From assembly GCF_011065895.1 (NCBI RefSeq), contig NZ_JAALCR010000001.1:62001-126000 (forward strand): a stretch of DNA of 64,000 nucleotides. Reading direction: 5' to 3'. Positions 55,029 through 64,000 of this stretch are shown piece by piece. Source of the stretch: Paludisphaera rhizosphaerae (GTDB lineage Bacteria > Planctomycetota > Planctomycetia > Isosphaerales > Isosphaeraceae). Each line of letters opens with the position of its first letter. Position 1 is the first letter of the stretch. The notes under the pieces were generated by a model. That model ran no database searches, was not told the DNA's origin, and saw only the letters and a list, made by a program, of their open reading frames with translations. The position numbers were made by a program, and so were the translations under genes.

Positions 55029-56144
55029 ATGGACATCGACCCGAGCGATTCGGCGAAGCGGCAGCTTCAGTTTCGAAGCTGTTACGTCTACTTCGATGAC
55101 AAGGGGGTCGTATTGACGCCGGTCGGCCCTTTAGACCCTAAAAAGCCGAACTGGAGTTGGCGACGACCGATTTTGCCCTACCTTCGACTCTCGGGTGACC
55201 CCTCCGCCCAGGAGCTTGGCCTCGCCGTACAACGTGCCCTGACGTGCGAGCCCGTTGCACCGAGCACGACAACTGGTCCGGGCTCGGTCGAGGCGGCCTT
55301 GAAGGCCGTCGGATATCACGGCTTGACCCTATTGGAGCGTTCCTCAAGATCCTTGACCGTTGAAGATCACGTCGATCGAGTCGAAGTTCGGGGATTTTCC
55401 AACGAGCCCGATGCGTCTACGAAAATGGAGACTTGCTCCTTCGACCCTGAAAAAATCGGTCAGACGCTCCTCTCGCTCCTCCCATCCTGTCCGAAGCCTG
55501 ACCCGCTCGTCCCTCCCAGGCCGGGAAAGTCATACTCCCTGCCCCGACCAAGCCCACGGATGGATGGCGGCGTTCCTCAAACCTTCGGCTACAAGCGCTC
55601 GTGGATCGTGGTCGACTCGACCGACGCCGAGGCCGTCGCGTTGGCGCTCGGCCTGAAAGAATTACGCGAGCAGACCTGGGACCTCGATCCCTATGATCTG
55701 GATGGGGTGTTCGTATCCCCCTCAGTCCTGGGTTGGACGTTCATCCTGGGTCATGACGCCGGATGGAGTGGGAACCCTGGACCCGACACGGAGATCTCGC
55801 AACTTCTGTGCGATCTGAGCCGACGTTTCGGCGAGGCCCAGTTCTTCACGAACCATCGTGTCGTATCACTGGCAGGTTGGGCCCGGGCCGTCGAAGGACA
55901 GATCGTTCGGGCCTACGTCAACGCTGACGACGTCAGGTGGGATGAGGGGGGCCTCACGGACGAAGAGCGAGAGTTGGGGTTCGAGAATTTCGTCCGTCTC
56001 GATACGAAGGTCGAGGAGCTGGGAGAGCTCGATATCCCTGACGAAAGCGATGTCATGACCCTCGCGGGCCGCTGGAGCATCAATCCTGAGGAGCTTGACG
56101 CGTACGAATCCGAAGGGCCGGGATTTCTCGGGGACCTTAACTGA
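55029..56144 (+). CDS. Uncharacterised conserved protein
   Basis: A 371-residue soluble protein with no signal peptide. It looks like two parts: an N-terminal 190 residues with a strand-rich start (RSCYVYFDDKGVVLTPVG) and a C-terminal half with FFTNHRVVSLAGWARAVEGQ, LTDEERELGFENF and DVMTLAGRWSINPEEL. These last motifs recall a widespread, unnamed bacterial family, often orphan or near toxin and immunity genes. ATG 55029 has an AAGGGGA ribosome site. It follows the dehydrogenase by 11 bases; codon use is slightly less GC-biased than its neighbours. Function unknown. Confidence 0.7.
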   Translation: MDIDPSDSAKRQLQFRSCYVYFDDKGVVLTPVGPLDPKKPNWSWRRPILPYLRLSGDPSAQELGLAVQRALTCEPVAPSTTTGPGSVEAALKAVGYHGLTLLERSSRSLTVEDHVDRVEVRGFSNEPDASTKMETCSFDPEKIGQTLLSLLPSCPKPDPLVPPRPGKSYSLPRPSPRMDGGVPQTFGYKRSWIVVDSTDAEAVALALGLKELREQTWDLDPYDLDGVFVSPSVLGWTFILGHDAGWSGNPGPDTEISQLLCDLSRRFGEAQFFTNHRVVSLAGWARAVEGQIVRAYVNADDVRWDEGGLTDEERELGFENFVRLDTKVEELGELDIPDESDVMTLAGRWSINPEELDAYESEGPGFLGDLN

Positions 56145-56165
56145 ACTTGTCGTGCGTTCGAAACG

Positions 56166-56194
56166 CGAGCGGCCGCGAGGATCGCGGCCGCTCG
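56166..56194. terminator. Bidirectional terminator hairpin
   Basis: A 13-bp perfect stem (56166-56178 with 56182-56194) and three-base loop lie between the convergent stops at 56144 and 56219. It can serve both genes; no long T-run is visible. Confidence 0.6.
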
Positions 56195-56218
56195 AGGACC
56201 ATCGAGGTCGGAATTCGC

Positions 56219-56548
56219 TCAGACCTGGAACGACGAGCCGCAGCCGCAGCTCTTGACGACGTTCGGGTTGTTGAAGACGAACCCGCGCTTCTCCAGGCCG
56301 TCGTAGAAGTCGAGGACGGTTCCGTCGAGGTAGGGGTCGTACTTCTTCTCGACGGCCAGCTTGACGCCGTGGAACTCGGCGACGCGGTCGCGGTCGCTGG
56401 TGTCGGTGTCGAAGTTCAGGCTGTAAGAGAACCCGCTGCAGCCGCCGCCCTGGACGCCCACGCGGAGGACCGTGCCCTCGGGCAGGTTCTGGTCGGTGAT
56501 GATCTTCTTGACCTCGTCGGCCGCCTTCTCGGTCAGGGTCACGCCCAT
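56219..56548 (-). CDS. Iron-sulfur cluster carrier, IscA/ErpA family
   Basis: A 109-residue A-type carrier. The three cluster-binding cysteines are present: Cys37 (GGGCSGF), Cys101 and Cys103 (SCGCGSSF). It passes Fe-S clusters to target proteins. It is 101 bases downstream of iscS on the same strand. The scaffold IscU/SufU is not in the window. ATG 56548 has an AAGGAGAG ribosome site. Confidence 0.93.
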   Translation of the reverse strand: MGVTLTEKAADEVKKIITDQNLPEGTVLRVGVQGGGCSGFSYSLNFDTDTSDRDRVAEFHGVKLAVEKKYDPYLDGTVLDFYDGLEKRGFVFNNPNVVKSCGCGSSFQV

Positions 56549-56649
56549 CGTCGCTCTCCTTCGTTCGCCGGTTCGTCTCGCCCGGTGGTTCGTACTGGGA
56601 CGCCGCTCCGTTGCGACGGCGTCTCGCTCAACAGAATCATACCACGACG

Positions 56650-57891
56650 TCAACTTGAACGTTGTTCGTCTTTTTCCGAAACGCTTCCCGCCGCCCACGC
56701 CGCGCTGTGCACGCGGAGCCTGGCGACGGCCTCTTCCACGACCTCGATCGCGAAATCGATCTCCTCGACCGTGTTGAACCGGCCGACGCCGAACCGCAGG
56801 CTCGCCCGCGCCGTGTCGTCGTCCAATCCCATCGCCCGGAGGACGTGGCTGGGCTCCGGCTCGGCCGAAGTGCAGGCCGCCCCCGAACTCACGGCGATGT
56901 CCCTCATGGCCATCATGAGCGCCTCGCCGTCGACGTAGGAGAAGCTCAGGTTGAGGTTTCCGTCGAGCCGGTCGGTCGGGTGGCCGTTGAGCCGGATGTC
57001 CCGCACGCGTTCGCGGATCCCCGCTTCCAGGCGATCGCGGAGGCCTCGGATCCGCGGCAGATCCTCGCCGCGATCTTTCATCGCCAACTCGATCGCCTCG
57101 CCCAGCCCCACGATCAGCGGGACGGCCGGCGTTCCGCTCCGCAGACCGCGCTCATGGCCGCCGCCGTCGAACATGGGTTTGAGCCGAACCTGAGGATCGC
57201 GCCGCCGGACGTAAAGCGCGCCGATTCCCTTGGGACCATAGAGCTTATGGCCTGAGAGGCTGAGCAGGTCGATGTGGTCGGCCTGGACGTTCAGGTCGAC
57301 CTTGCCGACGGCCTGGGTGACGTCGGTGTGGAAGATGACTCCCCGCTCGTGACAGAGGCTGCCGATCGCTCTGATCGGGTTCAGGGTGCCGACCTCGTTG
57401 TTGGCCGCAATGACCGAGACAAGGACCGTTTCCGGTCGAAGAGCCTGGGCGATCGCGTCGGCGGCCACCTGGCCGGTTTCGTCGCAGGGGACGATCGTAA
57501 CGTTCCAGTCGGTCTCGCGTCCGATCCGTTCGACCACGTCCAGCACCGACTTGTGTTCGACGGCCGTCGTGACGATGTGGTCGCCCTTGCGCCGGAGATA
57601 CGGCAAAGCCCCCTTGATGGCCAGGTTGTTCGCCTCGGTCGCCCCCGAGGTGAAGATGACTTCCTTCGGATCCGCCCCAAGTCCGGCCGCGACCTGCGCC
57701 CGCGCCTTGTCGACCGCCTCGGCCGCCTCCCAGCCGAAGCGATGGGAGACGCTCGCCGCGTTGCCGTAAATCTCTGTGAAATAAGGCATCATCGCCGCCA
57801 CCACGCGCGGGTCGGGTTTGGTCGTCGCGTGATTGTCGAGATAGACGGCCTGACTGGGCACGGGCCTGAACCTCTTGGCGGGAATTTTCAC
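56650..57891 (-). CDS. iscS: Cysteine desulfurase (IscS/NifS)
   Basis: A 413-residue PLP enzyme that takes sulfur from cysteine for Fe-S clusters and thio-tRNA. Lys216 ([10 protein letters not shown]) binds PLP and Cys340 ([14 protein letters not shown]) carries the persulfide, in the extended loop typical of class I enzymes. Other motifs are [22 protein letters not shown] and AANNEVG. It starts at GTG 57891; a second GTG ten codons on, near a purine-rich AAGAGG, is possible. A good promoter lies just upstream. Confidence 0.95.
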   Translation of the reverse strand: MKIPAKRFRPVPSQAVYLDNHATTKPDPRVVAAMMPYFTEIYGNAASVSHRFGWEAAEAVDKARAQVAAGLGADPKEVIFTSGATEANNLAIKGALPYLRRKGDHIVTTAVEHKSVLDVVERIGRETDWNVTIVPCDETGQVAADAIAQALRPETVLVSVIAANNEVGTLNPIRAIGSLCHERGVIFHTDVTQAVGKVDLNVQADHIDLLSLSGHKLYGPKGIGALYVRRRDPQVRLKPMFDGGGHERGLRSGTPAVPLIVGLGEAIELAMKDRGEDLPRIRGLRDRLEAGIRERVRDIRLNGHPTDRLDGNLNLSFSYVDGEALMMAMRDIAVSSGAACTSAEPEPSHVLRAMGLDDDTARASLRFGVGRFNTVEEIDFAIEVVEEAVARLRVHSAAWAAGSVSEKDEQRSS

Positions 57892-57910
57892 ACCTTATGC
57901 AGCACAATTG

Positions 57911-57940
57911 ATCTTAGGGTTGGAGCGTCGAACCTTTCAA
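57911..57940 (-). promoter_or_regulatory. Promoter of iscS
   Basis: On the minus strand TTGAAA (57940-57935) and TAAGAT (57916-57911) are 18 bases apart, ending about 20 bases before the iscS GTG, so the leader is very short. No IscR-type palindrome is seen. Confidence 0.55.
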
Positions 57941-58103
57941 GGAAGAGATTCAAGATCCGGGTTGTGTGGATCTCAACGACGGAGTACAAGGCCGATTGCC
58001 GCGATGCGCGAGGCCCTTCCGACGTGGAGGCGACGGGGGGCAGGGCCATCGAACCAGGGATGTTGAACCACTCGCAATGAGCCGGGCACGGCAGGAGGCC
58101 GCA

Positions 58104-58820
58104 GTGGCGTACGACAAGAAGCAGGCGACGGAGGAATTCGGCCGCTGGAGCGAGAGCTACGATCGCTGTGTGCTTCAATGGCTGCTCTTCGGCCCATCCC
58201 ATCGCGCCCTGATTCGTCGAATCGACGCCGTGGCCGGTGATCGGCCGATCTCGATCCTGGACGTCGGGTGTGGGACCGGCGTGTTCGCCGGGCGTATTCG
58301 TGAGGCCATTCCGCAGGCCCGAGTCTTCGGAGTCGACCTGGTCTCCGAGATGCTCACGCAGGGGGCTCACCGCTGGCGGGCGCTCGCCGAGAACGTCCAC
58401 CCGGTCCAGGGGGACAGCGAGCATCTGCCGTTCGCGGCTGGCTCCTTCGACTTCGTCACCTGCGCCAACAGCTTCCACCACTATCCCGACCAGGAGCGGG
58501 CCGTCGCCGAGATGCACCGCGTCCTCAAGCCTGGCGGCCGTCTGCTGCTGATCGACGGATATCGGGACGCCCCCTGGGGTTGGTTCATCTACGACGTTTG
58601 CGTCACCTACCGCGAAGGGAACGTCCACCACGCCTCGGCCCGGCGGTTCCGCGAGATCCTCGACCGCGCGGGGTTTCAGGCGGTCGCCCAGAAGGTTCAC
58701 CGGGGAGCCGCTCCCTTCATCCTCAACGAGGCGATCGCCGCTGAGCCCGCCCCTCTCTACCCGGCGCCCCACTTCAATCTCCGCACGCCGGCGAATGCTG
58801 AGAAACACGCCGAAGTCTGA
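58104..58820 (+). CDS. SAM-dependent class I methyltransferase
   Basis: A 238-residue UbiE/Methyltransf_11-type enzyme. Motif I ILDVGCGTG (residues 51-59), VFGVDLVSEML, QGDSEHLPFAAGSFDFVTCA and VLKPGGRLLLIDG are clear. GTG 58104 is chosen because AGGAGG lies five bases upstream; ATG 58077, in frame, has no ribosome site. It precedes pfaD in the same direction but is separated by a terminator, so a role in that lipid pathway is possible, not shown. Confidence 0.85.
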   Translation: MAYDKKQATEEFGRWSESYDRCVLQWLLFGPSHRALIRRIDAVAGDRPISILDVGCGTGVFAGRIREAIPQARVFGVDLVSEMLTQGAHRWRALAENVHPVQGDSEHLPFAAGSFDFVTCANSFHHYPDQERAVAEMHRVLKPGGRLLLIDGYRDAPWGWFIYDVCVTYREGNVHHASARRFREILDRAGFQAVAQKVHRGAAPFILNEAIAAEPAPLYPAPHFNLRTPANAEKHAEV

Positions 58821-58858
58821 GTCGCGCTTTGCGTTCCAGATCGGTTTGTCCGGCCATG

Positions 58859-58900
58859 CGAGCCCGTCGAGGCGAGAATCGACGGGCTCGTCGTCGTTTT
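58859..58900 (+). terminator. Rho-independent terminator after the methyltransferase gene
   Basis: A 12-bp perfect stem (58859-58870 with 58879-58890), an eight-base loop, then TCGTCGTTTT. It separates the methyltransferase gene from the PfaD locus. Confidence 0.7.
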
Positions 58901-59032
58901 GAGAGGTGGCTGTGACCGGATGTTCTCTGTCGGTTCGGCCCGCGCGCTGGTATACCTGCTCGTTTCCCTGGATGACGAAAACGCCCTGCGACGGCCCCCG
59001 GTGACGGCCTCGCGCTGGTTGCGCGACGCCGG

Positions 59033-60664
59033 ATGTTCCGGTGCGCCTCGTCTTGGTTGGATGACGCAGGGCGGAAGGTGGAGCCGATCGTGGACCGCGT
59101 CGAGACCGTACGTGCAGAGTGGGAAGAGGCTCTGGGCCGCGTCGGTCGGGGAGTCTTCGCGGCGAACATCGACGGTCAGCCTCGCATCCTGAGCGGCTCG
59201 CCTGACGGGCGGACTCCCGACGCCGTATTCATCCCCCCCTGCCCGCTCGACCGGCTGGGCGACGAGTCGTTCCGCCGGCTCCACGGCGTCCGCTACGCCT
59301 GTTACGCCGGGGCGATGGCCAACGGGATCGCCTCCGTCGAGCTTGTCGAGGCCATGGCTCGAGGCGGGATGCTCGGTTTTTTTGGGGCGGCCGGCCTCGG
59401 CCTCGACGCCGTCGAAAAAGCCATCGACCGGGTTCAGGCGAGTTTGGGAGACAAAGCCCCCTACGGCTTCAACCTGATCCACAGCCCGAGCGAGCCAGCC
59501 ATTGAGTCGGGCGTCGTCGATTTGTACCTCCGTCGCGGCGTGAGGCTGGTCGAGGCTTCCGCCTTCCTGAGGCTGACCCTGCCGGTCGTCCGCTATCGGG
59601 TCTCGGGCATCCGACGCGATGAGCACGGGCGGGTCGTCGCGCCGAACCGAATCGTGGCCAAGGCGTCGCGCGTCGAGGTCGCCCAGCGCTTCCTGGCGCC
59701 GCCGCCCGAAGAGATGTTGCGGGAGTTGGTCGGTCAGGGGGCGATCACGGCCGATCAAGCGGCGATGGCCGCCACCATCCCCATGGCCGAGGATCTGACC
59801 GCCGAGGCCGACTCGGGCGGCCACACCGACAACCAGCCGCTCGTCGTACTCTTGCCCACGTTTCTCGCCCTTCGCGATCGGCTTGCCGCTCAATATGGAT
59901 ACGACCGCCCGTTGCGAGTGGGGGCTGCGGGAGGGATTTCGACCCCCTGGGCCGCCGCCGGGGCGCTCGCGATGGGGGCCGGCTATCTGGTGACAGGCTC
60001 GGTGAATCAGGCCTGCGTCGAGTCCGGGTCTTCGGACGCGGTCCGGAAAATGCTCGCCCAGGCCCAGCAGGCGGACATCGCCATGGCCCCCGCGGCCGAC
60101 ATGTTTGAGATGGGGGTGAAGGTGCAGGTCCTCAAGCGTGGGACCATGTTCGCGATGCGAGCCGCCAAGCTGTACGAGTATTACCGAGCCTACGACCGAC
60201 TGGAATCTATCCCGGCCGCCGACCGCGCGAACCTCGAGAAGACGATCCTTCGGCTTCCCTTCGAAGAGGTCTGGAAGCAGACACGGGAGTTCTTCGCCCG
60301 CCGCGACCCGAGCCAGATCACTCGCGCTGAGGCCGATCCGAAGTTCAAGATGGCCCTGGTCTTCCGTTGGTACCTCGGGCAGTCGTCGCGGTGGGCGAAC
60401 ATCGGCGAGCCGTCGCGGACCGTCGACTACCAGATCTGGTGCGGCCCCGCGATGGCCGCGTTCAACGACTGGACTCGCGGCACCTTCCTGGAGAAGCCCG
60501 AGAACCGCCGAGCGGCCGACGCCGCGCTCAACATTCTCTACGGTGCGGCGGTGCTGACGCGCTCGCGAATCGCGGCCATGCAAGGGGTGGCTCCTCCGGA
60601 AGGAACCCCCGCGCTGACCCCCCGGTTCCGTGAAGAGATTGAGAACGCGGGGGCGATTTCTTAA
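59033..60664 (+). CDS. pfaD: PfaD-like enoyl reductase of polyunsaturated fatty acid/polyketide synthesis
   Basis: A 543-residue flavin-dependent trans-acting enoyl reductase. It has the nitronate-monooxygenase-like barrel with GMLGFFGAAGLGLDAVEKAI, YGFNLIHSPSEP, the VEASAF strand, GGHTDNQPLVVLLPT and AAGGISTPWAAAGALAMGA, then a C-terminal domain (PKFKMALVFRWYLGQSS, QIWCGPAMAAFNDW), the PfaD pattern. In Pfa systems it reduces ACP-bound enoyl groups during chain building. It ends one base before the ATG of the KS-AT synthase gene, so the two are coupled. The N-terminal 30 residues are less certain. Confidence 0.9.
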   Translation: MFRCASSWLDDAGRKVEPIVDRVETVRAEWEEALGRVGRGVFAANIDGQPRILSGSPDGRTPDAVFIPPCPLDRLGDESFRRLHGVRYACYAGAMANGIASVELVEAMARGGMLGFFGAAGLGLDAVEKAIDRVQASLGDKAPYGFNLIHSPSEPAIESGVVDLYLRRGVRLVEASAFLRLTLPVVRYRVSGIRRDEHGRVVAPNRIVAKASRVEVAQRFLAPPPEEMLRELVGQGAITADQAAMAATIPMAEDLTAEADSGGHTDNQPLVVLLPTFLALRDRLAAQYGYDRPLRVGAAGGISTPWAAAGALAMGAGYLVTGSVNQACVESGSSDAVRKMLAQAQQADIAMAPAADMFEMGVKVQVLKRGTMFAMRAAKLYEYYRAYDRLESIPAADRANLEKTILRLPFEEVWKQTREFFARRDPSQITRAEADPKFKMALVFRWYLGQSSRWANIGEPSRTVDYQIWCGPAMAAFNDWTRGTFLEKPENRRAADAALNILYGAAVLTRSRIAAMQGVAPPEGTPALTPRFREEIENAGAIS

Positions 60665-60665
60665 C

Positions 60666-63600
60666 ATGGTTGGCCGAACTCGCCCAGACGCCATCGCCCA
60701 GTCCACCAAGATTTCCCACCCGGCCAGCATCGACGCTCGAAAGGGAAGTGACTTGAATCAGGCTGATTCTCCGCCTCCCGTCCCGGTGGCCATCGTTGGA
60801 ATGGGCTGCCTGTTCCCGAAGGCTGAAGACCTCCAGCGTTTCTGGTCCAACATCCACGACCGCGTCGACGCCATCACTGAGGTCCCCGAGACCCACTGGC
60901 GACCCGACGACTACTACGACGCCGACCCCAAGGCCCCCGACCGGACGTACGCCCGTCGCGGCGGGTTCCTCACGCCCGTCGACTTCCCCCTGCTCGACTT
61001 CGGCATCTCCCCCAATACGGTCGAGGCGACCGACACGACGCAGCTCCTCGGGCTTCTCGTCGCTCGGAGGGCTCTTGAGGACGCCGGTTACGGGAAGGGC
61101 GGGCGCGACTTCGCCCGCGACCGGACGAGCGTGATTCTGGGCGTGACCGGGACCCTCGAACTCGTCGTCCCGCTGGCGACTCGTTTGGGCCATCCGGCCT
61201 GGCGGCGGGCCCTGGCCGAGGCGGGCGTCGATCGTGAGACGGCCGACGACGTCGTCCGGCGGATCGCGGACTCCTACGTCGGCTGGCAGGAGGCGTCGTT
61301 CCCGGGTCTGCTGGGGAACGTGGCGGCGGGACGGATCGCCAACAAGCTGGATCTCGGCGGAGCCAACTGCGTCGTCGACGCCGCCTGCGCCAGTTCGCTG
61401 GGCGCGGTCAACGTCGCGTTGCACGAGTTGGCCTCCGGTCGTTGCGACGTCGCCCTTTCGGGCGGGCTCGATACGTTCAACGACATCTTCATGTACATGT
61501 GCTTCAGCAAGACTCCGGCACTGTCGCCCAGCGGCGACGCCCGGCCCTTCGCTGCCGCGGGCGACGGCACGATCCTGGGCGAAGGCCTCGGGATCCTGGT
61601 GCTGAAGCGTCTCGCGGACGCCGAGCGCGACGGCGACCGCATCTATGCGGTGATCCGCTCGATGGGTTCCTCGAGCGACGGCGGCGGCCAGGCCATCTAC
61701 GCCCCCAAGGCTGAAGGCCAGGTCAAGGCCCTCCGCCGGGCCTACGAGCAGGCCGGCGTCGACCCGACGAGCATCGAGTTGATCGAGGCTCACGGGACCG
61801 GGACGAAGGTGGGCGACGGCATCGAGGTCGAGGCCCTGGAAGAGGTCTTCCGGGCCGCGGGGGCCTCGCCTCGCTCCTGTGCGCTGGGCTCGGTCAAGTC
61901 GCAGATCGGTCACACCAAGGCGGCCGCCGGCGCTGCGGGTCTGGTCAAGGCGGCCCTGGCCCTGCATCACAAGGTCCTGCCGCCGACCATCAAGGTCGAT
62001 CGGCCGCTGGATCGATTGGCGGCCGCCGACTCTCCGTTCTACGTCAACGCCGAGAGCCGCCCCTGGGTGGGTGGTTCGGTTCCCCGCCGAGCGGCGGTGA
62101 GCGCCTTCGGATTCGGCGGCAGCAACTTCCACTGCCTGCTCGAAGAGGCCCGGCCCGATCGTCCGAGCATCGACTGGGGCGGCGACGTCCAGATCCTGGC
62201 CTACTCGGCCGACGACGAGCAGGCTCTGGCCCAAACGCTCCCTTCCTGGTCGTCCGAGACGCCCTGGGCCGAGGTGCGAGCCGAGGGCCTTCGCAGCCGC
62301 GCCGCGTTCCGGTTCGATCACGCGGTTAGGCTCGCAGTCGTCGCCCGTCGCGGCGACGATCCGGCCGTCGTCATGAGCGAGGCCCGCGCGAAGCTCTCAG
62401 GCAAGGCGGTCAAGCCGTCGAGCCGCGTCTTCGTCGGTCGAGGAGCCGTCGAAGGCAAGCTCGCCTTCGTCTTCCCGGGGCAGGGTTCGCAGTACATCGG
62501 CATGGGCCGCGAGCTGGCCTGCCGCTTTCCGAGGATGCTCGCCGCGCTGGAACTCGTCGACCGGGAGACCTCGGAGACGCTGGGGGGCGAACGACTCAGC
62601 GATCGGATTTTCCCGCCGACGACCTTCGACGCCGACCAGCGGCGTCGCGATGACGAGACTCTGCGAGACACCCGTCGCGCCCAGCCGGCCATCGGCGCGG
62701 TCTCGTTGGGAATGCTGGGGATTCTCGAAGACTTCGGCGTCCGCCCCGAGATGGTCGGCGGCCACAGTTTCGGCGAGCTTTCCGCACTCCACGCCGCCGG
62801 CCGGTTCGAGGCAAGGACGCTCGCGAGGCTCGCCGCCGTTCGCGGTGACCTGATGGGAAGGCAAGGCGACGGCCCCGACGCCGGCTCGATGCTCGCGGTG
62901 TTCGCCACCGAGGAGACGCTCGCCCGGTCGATCCGCGAGCATTCTCTGGACGTCGTCATCGCCAACAAGAACGCACCGACGCAGTGCGTGCTCAGCGGGC
63001 CCGCGGCCGAGATCGATCGGGCCGAGGAAGTCCTCCGAGCGGCCGGCGTTCGGGCGAAGCGGCTTCCCGTGTCGGCCGCCTTCCACAGCAGGTTCGTCGC
63101 CGACGCCCGCCGACCGTTCCGCGAGGCGCTTGGCCTGGGCGCCATCGCTCAGGGAGCCGTCCGGACCTACGCCAACGCGACCGGAGAGGCGTACCCGGAC
63201 GCTCCCGAAGCGGCCGGCGACCTGCTGGCCGACCAGCTTGCCAGCCCCGTCGAGTTCGCCCCGATGATCGCCGCGATGCATCGCGACGGGGCAAGGCTGT
63301 TCGTCGAGATCGGTCCTGACGCACGGCTCACCGGCCTCGTCGGTTCGATCCTGGAAGGCCGCGACCACGCCGCCCTCGCAATCGATTCCTCCCGAGAGCC
63401 GAACGGCCTTGTCGGCCTGGCGAGCGTCCTGGCCGCGGTCGCCGTCTCCGGACGCAGCGTCGATCTGTCGCGATGGGACGAGGATTTCACGCCCGTTCAA
63501 CCGCATGGCAAGAAGCTCACCGTCCCCGTCTGCGGCGCTCATCCAACCCCCAAGCGCTCGATCGATCCCCCGCCGATTCGAAAGGCATCGGCTCCTGTCC

Positions 63601-64000
63601 CCGCCGCCGTTCCTGCGCCCGCTCGAAACGGGCACGCGCCGAAGCCGACCCCGCCGTCACCGCCCCGACCTTCCTTCGAGCGGACCATGAACTCCCCCGA
63701 TCGCCACCCTCGCCCCTCGACGAACGGCAACGGCCACGCCCACGCCGCCGACCTTGCTCCGCCGGCCGTCACGCAACCGCGGCCGACGCCCACGCCGGCT
63801 TCGGCCCCCAGCGCGTCGTTGCTCCCCACGCCAGCGGTCCAGCAGGTGCACGATCATCTCCTGGCGCTTCAGCAACTCGCCGGGCAGACGGCGCGGCTCC
63901 ATCAGCAGTTCCTCGAAGGCCAGGAAGTCGCGCAGCGGACGTTCCAGACGCTCCTGGAACAGCACCTTCGACCTGGCGTTGGCCCCGTCTCCGCGGCCGC
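60666..64000 (+). CDS. KS-AT polyketide/PUFA synthase (PfaA-like), 3' end outside the window
   Basis: The frame is open from ATG 60666 to the window edge (at least 1,111 residues). A 45-residue leader is followed by a beta-ketoacyl synthase with Cys241 in VDAACASS and the GTGTKVGD and GHTKAAAGAAG His motifs, a linker, a malonyl-type acyltransferase with Ser701 in GHSFGELSA and FHSRF, and a Pro/His-rich linker reaching a helical segment. ACP and reductase domains would follow outside the window. A TTG at 60753 with a purine-rich upstream is an alternative start. With PfaD it forms a secondary-lipid synthase locus. Confidence 0.9.
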   Translation, partial: MVGRTRPDAIAQSTKISHPASIDARKGSDLNQADSPPPVPVAIVGMGCLFPKAEDLQRFWSNIHDRVDAITEVPETHWRPDDYYDADPKAPDRTYARRGGFLTPVDFPLLDFGISPNTVEATDTTQLLGLLVARRALEDAGYGKGGRDFARDRTSVILGVTGTLELVVPLATRLGHPAWRRALAEAGVDRETADDVVRRIADSYVGWQEASFPGLLGNVAAGRIANKLDLGGANCVVDAACASSLGAVNVALHELASGRCDVALSGGLDTFNDIFMYMCFSKTPALSPSGDARPFAAAGDGTILGEGLGILVLKRLADAERDGDRIYAVIRSMGSSSDGGGQAIYAPKAEGQVKALRRAYEQAGVDPTSIELIEAHGTGTKVGDGIEVEALEEVFRAAGASPRSCALGSVKSQIGHTKAAAGAAGLVKAALALHHKVLPPTIKVDRPLDRLAAADSPFYVNAESRPWVGGSVPRRAAVSAFGFGGSNFHCLLEEARPDRPSIDWGGDVQILAYSADDEQALAQTLPSWSSETPWAEVRAEGLRSRAAFRFDHAVRLAVVARRGDDPAVVMSEARAKLSGKAVKPSSRVFVGRGAVEGKLAFVFPGQGSQYIGMGRELACRFPRMLAALELVDRETSETLGGERLSDRIFPPTTFDADQRRRDDETLRDTRRAQPAIGAVSLGMLGILEDFGVRPEMVGGHSFGELSALHAAGRFEARTLARLAAVRGDLMGRQGDGPDAGSMLAVFATEETLARSIREHSLDVVIANKNAPTQCVLSGPAAEIDRAEEVLRAAGVRAKRLPVSAAFHSRFVADARRPFREALGLGAIAQGAVRTYANATGEAYPDAPEAAGDLLADQLASPVEFAPMIAAMHRDGARLFVEIGPDARLTGLVGSILEGRDHAALAIDSSREPNGLVGLASVLAAVAVSGRSVDLSRWDEDFTPVQPHGKKLTVPVCGAHPTPKRSIDPPPIRKASAPVPAAVPAPARNGHAPKPTPPSPPRPSFERTMNSPDRHPRPSTNGNGHAHAADLAPPAVTQPRPTPTPASAPSASLLPTPAVQQVHDHLLALQQLAGQTARLHQQFLEGQEVAQRTFQTLLEQHLRPGVGPVSAA

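Noticed and set aside
60528-62321. Minus-strand open frame of 597 codons over the KS domain
   Set aside because: Antisense to an intact ketosynthase; no protein-like motifs.

Overview
The window reads as one contiguous, GC-rich chromosomal segment of a planctomycete, most likely of the Isosphaeraceae type. Evidence for this is a DUF1559 pilin-like protein with the [20 protein letters not shown] leader and C-terminal H...DG motif, a redoxin with an NHCP active site, several GT39-type membrane glycosyltransferases, a DUF4198/kelch fusion, a small Ser/Thr kinase and a PfaD/PKS lipid locus. The genus cannot be fixed from sequence reading alone. I saw no rRNA, tRNA, CRISPR array, transposase or phage gene.

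Layout. 0.3-9.8 kb: a zinc-ribbon protein, a Tat-exported sugar isomerase-like protein, a GT39 enzyme, an MBL-fold hydrolase, a MacAB-like export operon (adaptor, ATPase, two permeases, minus strand) and a DUF2135 (YfaP-like) membrane protein. 9.9-18.8 kb: LarB next to a stand-alone NAD(P)HX dehydratase, a coiled-coil protein, a glycine-rich RRM protein, a GNAT enzyme, a transglutaminase-like protein, a sugar-binding lipoprotein, DapF and an M50 protease. 19-26.3 kb: Lon, a MITE-like repeat, a ribose-type ABC ATPase and permease, a DUF374 acyltransferase, a DUF2752 protein and a lipoprotein. 26.5-31.4 kb: a ThuA-like protein, two tandem thioredoxin-fold proteins, then rpmE, prfA and prmC. 31.6-38.8 kb: a three-gene surface operon (DUF1559, lipoprotein, DUF4198-kelch) behind a near-consensus promoter with a 7-1-7 palindromic operator, a kinase, and a phosphatase coupled to a membrane glycosyltransferase. 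39-41.9 kb: a DsbD-like reductase with a duplicated sensor domain. 41.9-44.2 kb: a small accessory patch with orphan ORFs and a PIN/HTH toxin-antitoxin pair. 44.2-52.2 kb: a hydroxyacid dehydrogenase, a GT39 and GT2-GtrA pair, mnmA, and the ffh-rpsP-trmD-rplS operon, which lacks rimM. 52.2-58 kb: a GH10-like protein without its catalytic glutamates, a second hydroxyacid dehydrogenase, an uncharacterised protein, and iscS and iscA. 58.1-64 kb: a methyltransferase, PfaD and the first about 1,110 residues of a KS-AT polyketide/fatty-acid synthase that runs off the window.

Functional groups. Translation is represented by ffh, rpsP, trmD, rplS, mnmA, rpmE, prfA and prmC. Envelope redox work is represented by DsbD and the two thioredoxin-fold proteins. 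IscS may supply both the Fe-S carrier and the sulfur for MnmA. The GT2-GtrA protein probably makes polyprenyl-phosphate sugars for the GT39 enzymes. The lipoprotein at 16 kb may be the binding protein for the ABC ATPase/permease at 22-24 kb. The least ordinary items are the operator-controlled DUF1559/kelch operon, the PfaD-PKS locus, the GH10-like pseudoenzyme and the repeat at 21.5 kb.
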